Below are positions 45,414-54,626 of a DNA stretch of 64,000 nt, one piece after another (the first letter of the stretch is position 1; every line of letters begins with the position of its first letter). The notes under the pieces were generated by a model. The model was given only the letters and a program-made list of their open reading frames with translations, did no database searches and was not told the DNA's origin. The DNA comes from Pseudomonadota bacterium (GTDB taxonomy: Bacteria; Pseudomonadota; Gammaproteobacteria; Burkholderiales; Burkholderiaceae_B): positions 1 to 64,000 of the forward strand of contig JAFAEO010000068.1 in assembly GCA_023423975.1 (NCBI GenBank). Direction: 5' to 3'. The position numbers and the translations under genes were made by a program.

Positions 45414-47810
45414 ATGTCACTGACAACAAACAAAGCGCGCAGATCATGGTGGCCGCGCGTTTTCGGCGTAGTGCTGGCCTTGATAGGCATCGCACTATTG
45501 ATCGGCGGGATCCGCCTGGTTTCACTGGACGGATCCTGGTACTACCTGATCGCCGGTGCAGCAACGCTGATATCTGGTCTATTGCTGCTTGCACGCAAAG
45601 CGTCGGGCGGATTACTCTACCTGGCTGTGGTGATTGGCACCATTGCCTGGGCATTTACTGAAGTAGGTACCAGCTTCTGGGGCCTGGTGCCGCGTTTGGC
45701 GCCGGTATTGGTGCTGGGTCTGGTGGCCGCACTGGCCCTGCGTTCCCTGCGACCGACAACTGGTCCGATTGCGGTTCCCGCTGCAGTGGTGCAGGCGTTG
45801 GTGCTGATTGCCGGTGCAGTCATGATGTTCTCGCCACAAAGCGGGATCGACAATACTAAAGGCAAGGACGTCGGGATTGTCAACAACATCCCCCCGGTGA
45901 CTGATCCGAACAGCCCCGACAATCGCTGGACACAATACGGCCGCACGGGCCACAGCGATCGCTTCGGTCCGTTTGACCAGATCAAGCCGGACAATGTGGA
46001 TCAACTTGAGGTGGCCTGGACTTATCGTTCCGGAGCCGCGACCGGCGCCGGCAACGAAGACCAAGCCACGCCCATTCAGGTTGGCGATTCACTCTACTTA
46101 TGCACGCCGCAAAACAAAGTGATTGCGCTCAATGCAGAAACAGGTGAGGAGCGCTGGACGTTTGATCCCAAACCCAAGCTGAGCCCCAGCTGGAACCGCT
46201 GCCGCGGCGTGGGGTATTATGAAGTGGCCGAGGAGGCCAAGTCTGCCGATGGCATGTGCAACGCACGCATTATTACCGCCGACAAACAAGCTCGCCTGTG
46301 GGCAGTGGACGCCAAAACCGGCAAGGTATGTCCAGGCTTTGGCGACAGCGGCGAGGGGTATACGGACCTGAGCAATGGCATGGGAGACTATCCCGAGTTC
46401 TACTATATGCCAACCTCACAGCCACTGGTGGCAGGCGATCGCGTGATCATCGGCGGTTGGGTATGGGACGGCAAGAAAACCCATGAACCATCCGGCGTAG
46501 TGCGTGCCTTCAGCGCCAAGGACGGCTCACTGGATTGGGCCTGGGATCTGGGAAACCCGGACATTACCAAATTGCCACCAGAAGGACAAACCTATACGCA
46601 AGGTACGCCCAATTTCTGGTCACATGGCGCCTATGATGAGAAACTGGGCATGATCTATCTGCCTTTGGGCAATGCCACACCTGATTTCTGGGCGGCTCAC
46701 CGCAGCGACGTCATGAACAAGAACGCTTCGTCCGTGGTCGCGCTGAATGTCGAAACCGGTCGCCGCGTCTGGCAGTTCCAGTCTATGCACCTGGATACCT
46801 GGGACTATGATAACGGTACGCCACCGACATTGGTCGACGTACCCGACGGCAAGGGCGGCAATACGCCAGCGCTGGTACTTGCAACCAAGACGCACCAGCT
46901 CTTTCTGCTGGATCGCACCAATGGCAAGCCACTAGCCGAAGTACAAGAGCGCCCTGCTCCGCAAAGAGCCATGGAAAGTGACGCACCACCATCTCCCACT
47001 CAGCCCTGGTCTGTCGGCATGCCGCAACTGGGCACGATGAAGATGACGGAAGAAGACATGTGGGGCGCCACCATGTTTGATCAATTGTTCTGCCGCATCA
47101 AATTCAAGCAATTGGCCTACGACGGTCCTTACACCAAAATCACCACCAAGCCCACCTTGATATGGCCAGGTTACTATGGCGGCTTTAACTGGGGTGGTCA
47201 CGCTTACGATCCGCGCACCAATATGCTGATCGTCAACGACATCAACATGCCACAAATTATTTTCCTTGAGCCGCGGGAAACAACAGAAGCCAAAACCAAG
47301 GAAATGAATGCCAATGACATTACCCAAGCGAACTGGTCCGGCGCGCACGTTCAGGATGGCACACCCTATTCGGCCATTCGGGGTTCGTTCAATTCGTTCC
47401 TGGGTTTGCCTTGCAATCAGCCATCGTGGGGCAATCTGACGGGCGTTGACCTGAACACCAAAACCGTTGCCTGGCAGGTTCCGCTGGGAACGGTTGAAGA
47501 TAGCCGCCTGATGGGGGTGCGTACCAGCTTGCCTATACCGCTAGGCATGCCTTCGCTATCGGGCCCCGTGGCCACTGCGGGCGGCCTGACCTTCTACGCA
47601 GGCACTCAAGATTATTACCTGCGCGCATTCAACAGCAACACCGGCAAGGAAGTATGGAAATCTCGTCTGCCCGTCGGCTCGCAAGCGACACCAATGACCT
47701 ATCTGTCACCGGAATCGGGCCGACAATTTGTTGTTGTGGTTGCTGGCGGTGCACGTATGACACCTGAAAAAGGAGATTATGTGATCGGGTACGCGTTGCC
47801 TAAGAAATAA
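45414..47810 (+). CDS. gcd: Membrane-bound PQQ glucose dehydrogenase
   Basis: 798 residues, normal GCD length. The N-terminal 125 residues form five membrane helices; the rest is a periplasmic eight-bladed PQQ propeller with RSGAATGAGNEDQATPIQVGDSLYLCTP and LDRTNGKPL. It oxidises glucose to gluconolactone in the periplasm and feeds ubiquinone, acidifying the surroundings. ATG at 45414 follows GGGGAGATAAG. PQQ biosynthesis genes are not in the window. Confidence 0.93.
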   Translation: MSLTTNKARRSWWPRVFGVVLALIGIALLIGGIRLVSLDGSWYYLIAGAATLISGLLLLARKASGGLLYLAVVIGTIAWAFTEVGTSFWGLVPRLAPVLVLGLVAALALRSLRPTTGPIAVPAAVVQALVLIAGAVMMFSPQSGIDNTKGKDVGIVNNIPPVTDPNSPDNRWTQYGRTGHSDRFGPFDQIKPDNVDQLEVAWTYRSGAATGAGNEDQATPIQVGDSLYLCTPQNKVIALNAETGEERWTFDPKPKLSPSWNRCRGVGYYEVAEEAKSADGMCNARIITADKQARLWAVDAKTGKVCPGFGDSGEGYTDLSNGMGDYPEFYYMPTSQPLVAGDRVIIGGWVWDGKKTHEPSGVVRAFSAKDGSLDWAWDLGNPDITKLPPEGQTYTQGTPNFWSHGAYDEKLGMIYLPLGNATPDFWAAHRSDVMNKNASSVVALNVETGRRVWQFQSMHLDTWDYDNGTPPTLVDVPDGKGGNTPALVLATKTHQLFLLDRTNGKPLAEVQERPAPQRAMESDAPPSPTQPWSVGMPQLGTMKMTEEDMWGATMFDQLFCRIKFKQLAYDGPYTKITTKPTLIWPGYYGGFNWGGHAYDPRTNMLIVNDINMPQIIFLEPRETTEAKTKEMNANDITQANWSGAHVQDGTPYSAIRGSFNSFLGLPCNQPSWGNLTGVDLNTKTVAWQVPLGTVEDSRLMGVRTSLPIPLGMPSLSGPVATAGGLTFYAGTQDYYLRAFNSNTGKEVWKSRLPVGSQATPMTYLSPESGRQFVVVVAGGARMTPEKGDYVIGYALPKK

Positions 47811-47837
47811 GTAATAATTGATACGGTGTTTGACTGA

Positions 47838-47865
47838 AGAGCGGCCGTTATGGCTGCTCTTTTTT
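47838..47865 (+). terminator. Rho-independent terminator of gcd
   Basis: Nine-base stem AGAGCGGCC / GGCTGCTCT (one G-T pair), loop GTTAT, then TTTTT, 27 bases after the gcd stop. The remaining 264 bases to the next gene (47866-48129) hold nothing recognisable. Confidence 0.85.
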
Positions 47866-48129
47866 ACGTGACGGGATTCAGCCACAAGAGCGGCATTCAC
47901 GTATTCCTTGCTCTACTATCCTCACATCCCGTTCACGTTATCAAACAAACACTTCAGTTATCGCATTCGCGATGCTATCCGATTCAATCCCTGTTCTAAC
48001 GTCGTCACGCTTTCATGTTTGAACGCAAAGCATTGCTGCATTTTCATAAACCGTTGCGGCCAGGTAAAAAGTTCCGGGGTACTGAAACAGGCCGAATCTC
48101 ATCCAGCGTCAGGACGCGCTGCCCCGCTA

Positions 48130-49110
48130 TCAGTCCAGCGAAATCCGGTTGTTTTCTATTACTGTCTTCCACTTGGCGCGATCCTCGTCAACAAACTGGT
48201 CGACCTGTTGCTGCTCGCGTGGTTGCTGAACATAAAGGCCCAGTGTCTCGAACCGTTTCTGAAATGATTCATTCTTGAGTGTGGTGTCAATCGCCGTCCG
48301 AAGGGCGTCCACGACAGTATCCGGCGTGCTTTTGGGCACGGCAATACCGAACCAGGTTGATGCCTGATAGTTGGTCTTACCGATTTCCGATACGCTTGGC
48401 ACATCAGGCAGAACATCAAGGCGTTTGGGCGAGGTGACGGCCAGCGCCTTGATTTTTCCGTCCTTGATGAGCGGCAGTGAAGTGCTGATCACGTCGATCA
48501 TCAATTGCGTATCATTGCTCATGAGAGACGTCAACGCCGGCGCACTGCCATTATAGGGAACGTGTGTTGCCTTGATGCCAAATTGGCCGAGCAATAATTC
48601 GGTGGCCAGATGCAAGGGGTTGCCGTTTCCCACAGAAGCATAGTTAAGCTTACCTGGGTGCTGCTTGGCGTAGTCTACAAACTTTTGCATGCTATCCAGG
48701 CCGGATTTTTCATTTGTGATTACAACAAGCGGAATGTCGGCAACGATGGAAACGATACGGTAATCGCGTTCGGGGTCATAGGGAAAACTCTTGTAAAGCA
48801 GGGGGTTGAGCACCATGCTTGAATTGCTCGCCAGAAAAAGGGTATAGCCATCGGCAGGCGAGCGTGCCACCTGGGTCGCGCCTATTTTGGTGCTGGCCCC
48901 GGGTTTATTTTCCACTACTACCGCCTGCCCTAGTGCCTGACCCATGTTTTGCGCCAGCGCTCGCGCCAGCTGGTCTGCCGCGCCTGCCGGCGTGTACGGC
49001 ACAACCAGTTTGATGGGCTTCTCGGGATAAGCGGCCCAGGCTGGCGCAGCCACACCCAGGCCGAACGTAGCGGTAGCTGCAATAATGATGTTTGCAATGC
49101 GTTGATTCAT
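48130..49110 (-). CDS. Bug-family (TctC) periplasmic receptor
   Basis: 326 residues with a signal peptide (cleavage near AWA-AY, about 27) and Bug markers YPEKPIKLVVPYTPAGAADQ, VVENKPGAST and HVPYNGSAPALTSLMSN. Last gene of an operon with an acyl-CoA ligase and an SDR, 69 bases after the ligase gene. Its ligand is therefore probably the carboxylic acid that the ligase activates. No tctAB seen. Confidence 0.9.
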   Translation of the reverse strand: MNQRIANIIIAATATFGLGVAAPAWAAYPEKPIKLVVPYTPAGAADQLARALAQNMGQALGQAVVVENKPGASTKIGATQVARSPADGYTLFLASNSSMVLNPLLYKSFPYDPERDYRIVSIVADIPLVVITNEKSGLDSMQKFVDYAKQHPGKLNYASVGNGNPLHLATELLLGQFGIKATHVPYNGSAPALTSLMSNDTQLMIDVISTSLPLIKDGKIKALAVTSPKRLDVLPDVPSVSEIGKTNYQASTWFGIAVPKSTPDTVVDALRTAIDTTLKNESFQKRFETLGLYVQQPREQQQVDQFVDEDRAKWKTVIENNRISLD

Positions 49111-49179
49111 GATCAGTCTCCTTGGTTATTCGTTTTTGCCACTCATCGGGCTTTTTTCCATCACACAATGACTGTTGTA

Positions 49180-50691
49180 CTAGACTTTCCGGCTGTGGCC
49201 AGCCCAGTATTTATCGCGTAGCAAGCGCTTGTATATTTTTCCGGAATCATCCCTGGGCAAGGCTGCGTCGATAAGGAATTGGCGCGGCACCTTGAATTTG
49301 GCCATGCGCGCCTGCAACCAGCTTGCGATCGCCTGAGTGTCCAGCGTTTGACCGGCTTGCGGTTGTACAAACGCAAGCAGCGACTCGCCAAATTCGGCAT
49401 CGGGAATACCAATAACCGCGCAATCGGCGATGCCCTCAAATTGCAAGAGCTGGTGTTCGACTTCTGCAGGATAGATATTGACCCCACCGGAGATCACCAT
49501 ATCGGATTTGCGGTCACAGACAAACAAAAAGCCATCGTCGTCCAGGTAGCCGATATCCCCCAGGCTGATCAGTCCCGCTTTGTCGATGTCGTTGCGCGCC
49601 TGCGGATTATTGCGGTAATGAAAATCAGCATACGCCGGTTGCCGGACATAGATATAACCGGCCACACCGGGGGCGCACTCGACCCCGTCTTCGTCGTAGA
49701 TTCTGACCACGGCTTCACCCGCCGGCTTGCCTGCACTACCCGGCTTTGCCAGTGCCTGATGAGAGTCCAGCAGTGTAATCAGGCCGGCTTCGCTGGAGGC
49801 ATAGGTTTCATACACAATGGGACCTAACCAATTAATCATTGCCCGCTTGATGTCCGGCGCACAAGGGGCCCCGGTGGAAGCAATAAAGCGCAGGGAACTG
49901 AGGTCATAGCGCTGGCGCAACTGCTGGTCCAGCTTGAGCATACGCACATACATGATCGGCACGAGATACAGGACTTCGATGCGATACGCCTGCACCAGTT
50001 GCAGCACTTCCAGCGGATCGAACCGGTCTGTCACTACAAAGGTATCGCACATTTGCAATGCATTCTGGGCAAACAGACTGGGCGCACTGTGATAAATAGG
50101 CGCTGGCAGCAATGCCCTGCACCCCTGGTTCAGGCCGAATGTTTGCTGTAGCAACTTTTGCGCCGCCTGCTTGCGTTCTGCTGCAATTTCCGGAGGGAAC
50201 ACATGCCGTACCACGCCCTTTGGCTTGCCGGTCGTACCCGAGGTATAGGCCATGTGCCCACGCGGCGCATCTGCATATTGATCGCTTTCGGGGAACCCAT
50301 CGCGCCAGCTTGCATAGGACAGTGGCGCGTTCGCCTGACCATTGCACGCAGGATGTTCATCCACAATCAACACGGACATGAATGGCGGCACCACCGCTTG
50401 TATGCGATCCCAGAAATCGGCATGCACAATAAGCAATCGCGCACCGCTATCGCCAAGCAAAAAACCAACCTCTGCAGCGGCAAAATGCCAATTGACGGGG
50501 CAATATGTCGTGCCGACCTGCCGGCTGGCGTCGATCGCTTCCAGAAAGGCTTCGCTATTGCGCAACATGATCGCAAACGTGTCGCCCGGTTTCAGACCAA
50601 GTGCGCGCAGGCCGGATGCCAGTCGGCGAGCCCGCGACTGATGCGCTGCCTTGCTGGTCTCTCTGTTTTGAACAACTATCATCAATCCCAT
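49180..50691 (-). CDS. AMP-dependent acyl-CoA ligase
   Basis: 503 residues of the adenylating superfamily: P-loop YTSGTTGKPKG at 149-159, the YETYASSEAGLI motif near 295-306, the SLGDIGYLDDDGFLFVCDR hinge region and the C-terminal catalytic Lys in DDSGKIYKR. Converts a free acid to its CoA thioester in the cytoplasm using ATP. ATG at 50689-50691 follows AAGGAG. Sits between the SDR and Bug receptor genes. Confidence 0.88.
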   Translation of the reverse strand: MGLMIVVQNRETSKAAHQSRARRLASGLRALGLKPGDTFAIMLRNSEAFLEAIDASRQVGTTYCPVNWHFAAAEVGFLLGDSGARLLIVHADFWDRIQAVVPPFMSVLIVDEHPACNGQANAPLSYASWRDGFPESDQYADAPRGHMAYTSGTTGKPKGVVRHVFPPEIAAERKQAAQKLLQQTFGLNQGCRALLPAPIYHSAPSLFAQNALQMCDTFVVTDRFDPLEVLQLVQAYRIEVLYLVPIMYVRMLKLDQQLRQRYDLSSLRFIASTGAPCAPDIKRAMINWLGPIVYETYASSEAGLITLLDSHQALAKPGSAGKPAGEAVVRIYDEDGVECAPGVAGYIYVRQPAYADFHYRNNPQARNDIDKAGLISLGDIGYLDDDGFLFVCDRKSDMVISGGVNIYPAEVEHQLLQFEGIADCAVIGIPDAEFGESLLAFVQPQAGQTLDTQAIASWLQARMAKFKVPRQFLIDAALPRDDSGKIYKRLLRDKYWAGHSRKV

Positions 50692-50700
50692 TGTCGCTCC

Positions 50701-51585
50701 TTAGCTTTGCGCAACAGAGGCCGTTCGCGCCTGGATACGTTCACGGGCAACCTGCCAGTCGTTTTTATCCCATTCGAAATACTGCTTGAAGTACGCACCG
50801 TTAGCCAGCCAGTCGCCTCCGTCCAGAGCAATGGTCTGGCCGTTGAGCCAACTGTTTTCCGGGCATAGCAAAAAGGTGGCCAGATTGGCGATGTCGCTGA
50901 ACTGGCCAAGGCGTTGCATGGGATTTTGGCTGACCAGCGCATCGGTGTTGCTCTCGGTAGGGCGCAGCCTTGCCGATGCCCCCTCTGTTGGGATGACTCC
51001 CGGAGCGATGGCATTGAATCGGATGCCGTGACGTCCCCATTCGATGGCCAGCGATTTGGTCATGGTGTCGACTGCGGACTTGGACATGGCCGAAGGCACG
51101 ACAAAAGGCGACCCGGTCCAGACCCAGGTGACAACGATGGATACCACGGAGCCGGGCTGCTGTGTGGAAATCCAGCGTTTGCCTACCGCCTGGGTGACAT
51201 AAAAAGTGCCATTGAGCACCGTTTCGGTTATCGCCTTGAAACCATTGATTGAAATATCCTCGGTCGGACAAATGAAATTCCCGGCCGCATTATTAATTAG
51301 TGCGTCTACACCGCCATGCTCGTCCCAGATTTTCTGGACCATTTGGTCGACTTTGTCTGAATCCCGGATATCGACCGAATGCACAAAGACACGGCTGTCT
51401 GGAAAGCTCGCCTGCAGATTGGCTGCGGCCTGCTCCAGCACGTGCTGGCGGCGCCCGCAAAGATGCACCTGTGCGCCAAGGCTGATCAGCTTTTCAGCCA
51501 TGGCCAGTCCCAGGCCGGTTCCGCCTCCCGTTACCAGCACGCGCTGGCCCTGAAATAGATTGTCTGAAAAAATTTGGTTTTGCAT
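50701..51585 (-). CDS. SDR, 2,4-dienoyl-CoA-reductase-like
   Basis: 294 residues from ATG at 51583-51585 behind AGGAGA. Rossmann motif TGGGTGLG near 21-28 and NNAAGNF. The usual catalytic Tyr of YxxxK is Ser (SAMSK), and TKSLAIEWG follows; both are typical of 2,4-dienoyl-CoA reductase-like SDRs, which work without that Tyr. With the CoA ligase next to it, a step in unsaturated or cyclic acyl-CoA breakdown is likely. First gene of the operon, divergent from lysR. Confidence 0.85.
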   Translation of the reverse strand: MQNQIFSDNLFQGQRVLVTGGGTGLGLAMAEKLISLGAQVHLCGRRQHVLEQAAANLQASFPDSRVFVHSVDIRDSDKVDQMVQKIWDEHGGVDALINNAAGNFICPTEDISINGFKAITETVLNGTFYVTQAVGKRWISTQQPGSVVSIVVTWVWTGSPFVVPSAMSKSAVDTMTKSLAIEWGRHGIRFNAIAPGVIPTEGASARLRPTESNTDALVSQNPMQRLGQFSDIANLATFLLCPENSWLNGQTIALDGGDWLANGAYFKQYFEWDKNDWQVARERIQARTASVAQS

Positions 51586-51727
51586 AGTTGTCTCCTGTGC
51601 AAACGAGTGTAGCAATGTCATCTGCTGGCAACAATGCGGATAAATAGCTAATATATGTTTCCTGTGAGTTGACAATAACAATACGGATATTTCGTCTGAA
51701 ATTCGACCGAAAAGGAGAAGCAATAGG

Positions 51728-52651
51728 ATGGACAACTACAGTGAACTGGACCTGAATCTGATCCGTTTGTTCGTGACGATCATCGACACCGGCACGCTCA
51801 GTGAGGCGGCAAAACGTCATCACATTACCAAATCACATGTGAGCAAGAGCCTGAAGCGACTGGAAGCACAGTTAAATACCCAGTTGATTCGCAGATCAAC
51901 CCGGCGCCTGGAACTCACTCAGCAGGGTGAAGTGCTGTACCAGCACGGACTGGGCATATTGCGTGAATTGGAAGCCGCAACCAACCAAATGTTGATGCTG
52001 GGTGCAGAGCCGACCGGTACCGTAAGACTGAGTGTGCCAACTGGCCTGGGGGAACTTATCTTGCAGCCGATTTTGATTGATTTCAAGAAAGCCTATCCGC
52101 GGCTGAATCTGCATATCATGTTTTCGAATCGCGTAAACGATCTGATTGAATCTCGGGTGGATGTTGCCTTGCGGGTCGTGGCCGAGCCGCCCCAGGATTA
52201 TGTCGCAAAAAAAGTATGCGATGTGCAATGGCGCATGTGCGCCTCTCCGGGTTATCTGGCTGCGCATAGTAAAGCAGCGCAAGACCCGCAGCAGATCGCA
52301 CAGCTGCAATTCATTTGCTCATCGAACCGGCGTTTCCATGAGCAGATCATATTGGAAAACAGTAAGACTGCCACAAGGCTCAAGCTACAACCCGGCCTGC
52401 AATCGGAGAACTTCCGCTTTTTACTCACAGCCGCCAAAAACGATCTTGGGGTCGCGCTATTGCCCAGTTACGTTGTTGCGCGCGATGTAGCCGAGGGCAA
52501 TCTGCAGTTGGTATTGCCTCAATATCGGATAGGCGGTATTGATGCGACGCTATATATCCTGACAACAGCCAGACCACACTTGGCATCGGCTGCCATTAAG
52601 ACACTCACGCAATACCTGCAGGCCCAGCTCCAAACAGTGTTCGGTGAATGA
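51728..52651 (+). CDS. LysR-family transcriptional regulator
   Basis: 307 residues with an N-terminal helix-turn-helix (GTLSEAAKRHHITKSHVSKSLKRLE, about 22-46) and a LysR effector domain. ATG at 51728 follows AAAGGAGAAG. It is divergent from the SDR-ligase-Bug operon with a 142-base shared gap, the classic LysR arrangement. Confidence 0.9.
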   Translation: MDNYSELDLNLIRLFVTIIDTGTLSEAAKRHHITKSHVSKSLKRLEAQLNTQLIRRSTRRLELTQQGEVLYQHGLGILRELEAATNQMLMLGAEPTGTVRLSVPTGLGELILQPILIDFKKAYPRLNLHIMFSNRVNDLIESRVDVALRVVAEPPQDYVAKKVCDVQWRMCASPGYLAAHSKAAQDPQQIAQLQFICSSNRRFHEQIILENSKTATRLKLQPGLQSENFRFLLTAAKNDLGVALLPSYVVARDVAEGNLQLVLPQYRIGGIDATLYILTTARPHLASAAIKTLTQYLQAQLQTVFGE

Positions 52652-52945
52652 CGATAGGACTACTCAGGATAACCTGCATTGCACTATATTTTCCCCAGAC
52701 ACTAAATATTTTTTTTGAACTTCTGTTTCTTGAGCGCCAGAAAGTGCGTCCAATACACTATCGGCGGCAGCGGCTAATTTGTCGTACTTTAAACAAATAG
52801 CCCATATCAGCGGACTTATTTTTTAACCAGAACATGCACACATTCTGATTTTTTCAATGATTACTTAAATATACTTTGGTATGTTCATTCAAATTATAAA
52901 TATCATTTACATATGTTTTCTCAGAGATCCGGTAAGGAGTAGTGT
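52652..52945. other. AT-rich gap, no gene seen
   Basis: 294 bases, AT-rich, between lysR and a small membrane protein gene. No ORF with a ribosome site, hairpin or RNA gene was recognised. Confidence 0.4.
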
Positions 52946-53212
52946 ATGGTCCAAATTGCCAACCAACTAATTCGAACTGCACCGCAACTACTTTGCATTG
53001 TCGCTATAGTGATATTTATCATTCAGGCCCTGGGCGTGGTCATGGGAATTAGTGAAATGCTGAACTCCGGGCCAGGATCTGGAGTCATGCTTTGGCTCGG
53101 CCTCTTCGGTGGGATCGCCTCAGCCGCCTTTCAGCCGGCAATCTTAATAGCCGTTGCAGCAGCAGTTACACATCTTGAGAGAATAGCTAATCTGCCTAAT
53201 TTAGAAAAATAA
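52946..53212 (+). CDS. Small membrane protein, unknown
   Basis: 88 residues with two or three hydrophobic segments (about 12-35, 45-62, 63-78) and a short polar C-tail. ATG at 52946 follows AAGGAG. No family was recognised. It lies just upstream of the DUF805 gene on the same strand and may be co-expressed. Confidence 0.6.
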   Translation: MVQIANQLIRTAPQLLCIVAIVIFIIQALGVVMGISEMLNSGPGSGVMLWLGLFGGIASAAFQPAILIAVAAAVTHLERIANLPNLEK

Positions 53213-53318
53213 ATTATCTCGTCAGAGCATTGAACAGGACCGAATTTGGTTTCGGCTCCAACGTCGTTTTGCCCTTTTGGCACCGACCCACAATCATAAG
53301 AATGGAGATTTCGGATTA

Positions 53319-53741
53319 ATGCATTGGATTTTCGCGTTTGGTATATTGGCTTCACTGCTTGTTGTTTTTGTAATTTCCTACAAAAGCAAGCCATCGCAAG
53401 GCCCTAACCGCTTTGGCAAGACGGCTTCGCCTGTCGGCTTTACAACGGCGGTGCACAGGTTCTTTACCGGATACTTTGATTTTACGGGGAGAGCGAGCCG
53501 CACAGAATTCTGGTATGCAATGCTTTTTTATGTGCTGCTGCTATTCGTGCTCGGCCTGCTCAATCTCCCAGACATTGTTCTGTCAATCTTGCTGGTCATT
53601 ACAATGATACCGTTTTACTCCGTCACCGCACGTCGCCTGCACGACACAAACAGAAGCGGCTGGTATCAGCTCGTCTCGTGGTTCATGCCTGTGGGCACAA
53701 TCATTGCCCTGTTCTGGTTCAACGAAGAGCCGCACGATTGA
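53319..53741 (+). CDS. DUF805 family membrane protein
   Basis: 140 residues from ATG at 53319 (GGAG 11 bases upstream); 14 upstream codons are unlikely. One N-terminal helix (about 3-18), then the DUF805 domain with FDFTGRASRTEFWY, three further helices and ARRLHDTNRSGWY. Family function unknown, often beside stress or cell-envelope genes. Confidence 0.82.
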   Translation: MHWIFAFGILASLLVVFVISYKSKPSQGPNRFGKTASPVGFTTAVHRFFTGYFDFTGRASRTEFWYAMLFYVLLLFVLGLLNLPDIVLSILLVITMIPFYSVTARRLHDTNRSGWYQLVSWFMPVGTIIALFWFNEEPHD

Positions 53742-53877
53742 TCAGGCGACAAGAACAATACAATCGTGAACGCGCTATGTCAGCGTATGAAAGGATGAGC
53801 AGACGAATGCCTACCACTGATTGTTTATATTTTTTACGTTATCGTCCGCACAAAAACTAAAGCTCCGTCTGTACCCG

Positions 53878-54597
53878 CTATTCTTCGTTCGAAACCTTGC
53901 GTTTCCTGAACAAGTTCGCAATCATTCCCAAATGCGTATCGGTGTGCTGGACTGCATCATCCATGTTCTGGTCTTCAAGAGCCTTGAGTATCTGGGCATG
54001 CTGGCGTATTGATACATCAGCCACCTTGGCATCGACATGTATCAGTGCGATTTGTACGCCGGTATAAATACCGCTTACGTTCTGGAAAATGCTAGGTAGA
54101 AACGAGTTGTGCGCGGCCTTGATGATGGCACCATGGAATGCCTGGTCCGCAGCAATGAAGCGGCTGAAGTTTTCCTTCGTATCCTTCATTTCTTGGAGCA
54201 AGTCTTTCAATAGTGCTATATCAGCACTGGTCCGATAATGTACGGCGCGACGCGTGGCGTGAATCTCTATCATTTTCCGCAAATCGACAATTTCGTCCAG
54301 GAAGGCGATGCCGTTCTCGGACGGAGGAAAAGTAAGGATGAACGTCCCTTTTCCGTGTTTAGAATGGATCAGTCCTGTCGACTCCATGTAGCGTATGGCC
54401 TCGCGCACGGTGGAACGCCCCACGTCATGCTGCCTAGCCAATTCCTCGATTGAAGGCAGTTTTTCCCCTGAGCTTAATTCGTTCCTACTGATTTTCCAGA
54501 CAATATCGCTCATAAGCTTTTGAGCGAAAGGTTGGATCTTGTAATCGCCTTTAATTGTATCTCTCCGCACTTGCAGGCCCGCGCAGCAGACCTGCAT
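53878..54597 (-). CDS. GntR/FadR-family transcriptional regulator
   Basis: Up to 239 residues; a GTG start nine codons later is also possible. Winged helix (GEKLPSIEELARQHDVGRSTVREAIRYME, about 44-72) and a C-terminal FCD helical domain with metal-type His residues (FHGAIIKAAHN, HAQILKAL, HTDTHLG). Last gene of the sugar-acid cluster, 29 bases after the kinase gene, and its probable repressor. Confidence 0.9.
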   Translation of the reverse strand: MQVCCAGLQVRRDTIKGDYKIQPFAQKLMSDIVWKISRNELSSGEKLPSIEELARQHDVGRSTVREAIRYMESTGLIHSKHGKGTFILTFPPSENGIAFLDEIVDLRKMIEIHATRRAVHYRTSADIALLKDLLQEMKDTKENFSRFIAADQAFHGAIIKAAHNSFLPSIFQNVSGIYTGVQIALIHVDAKVADVSIRQHAQILKALEDQNMDDAVQHTDTHLGMIANLFRKRKVSNEE

Positions 54598-54626
54598 TCA
54601 AATTATATTAAGCTTCCAAAGGATTT

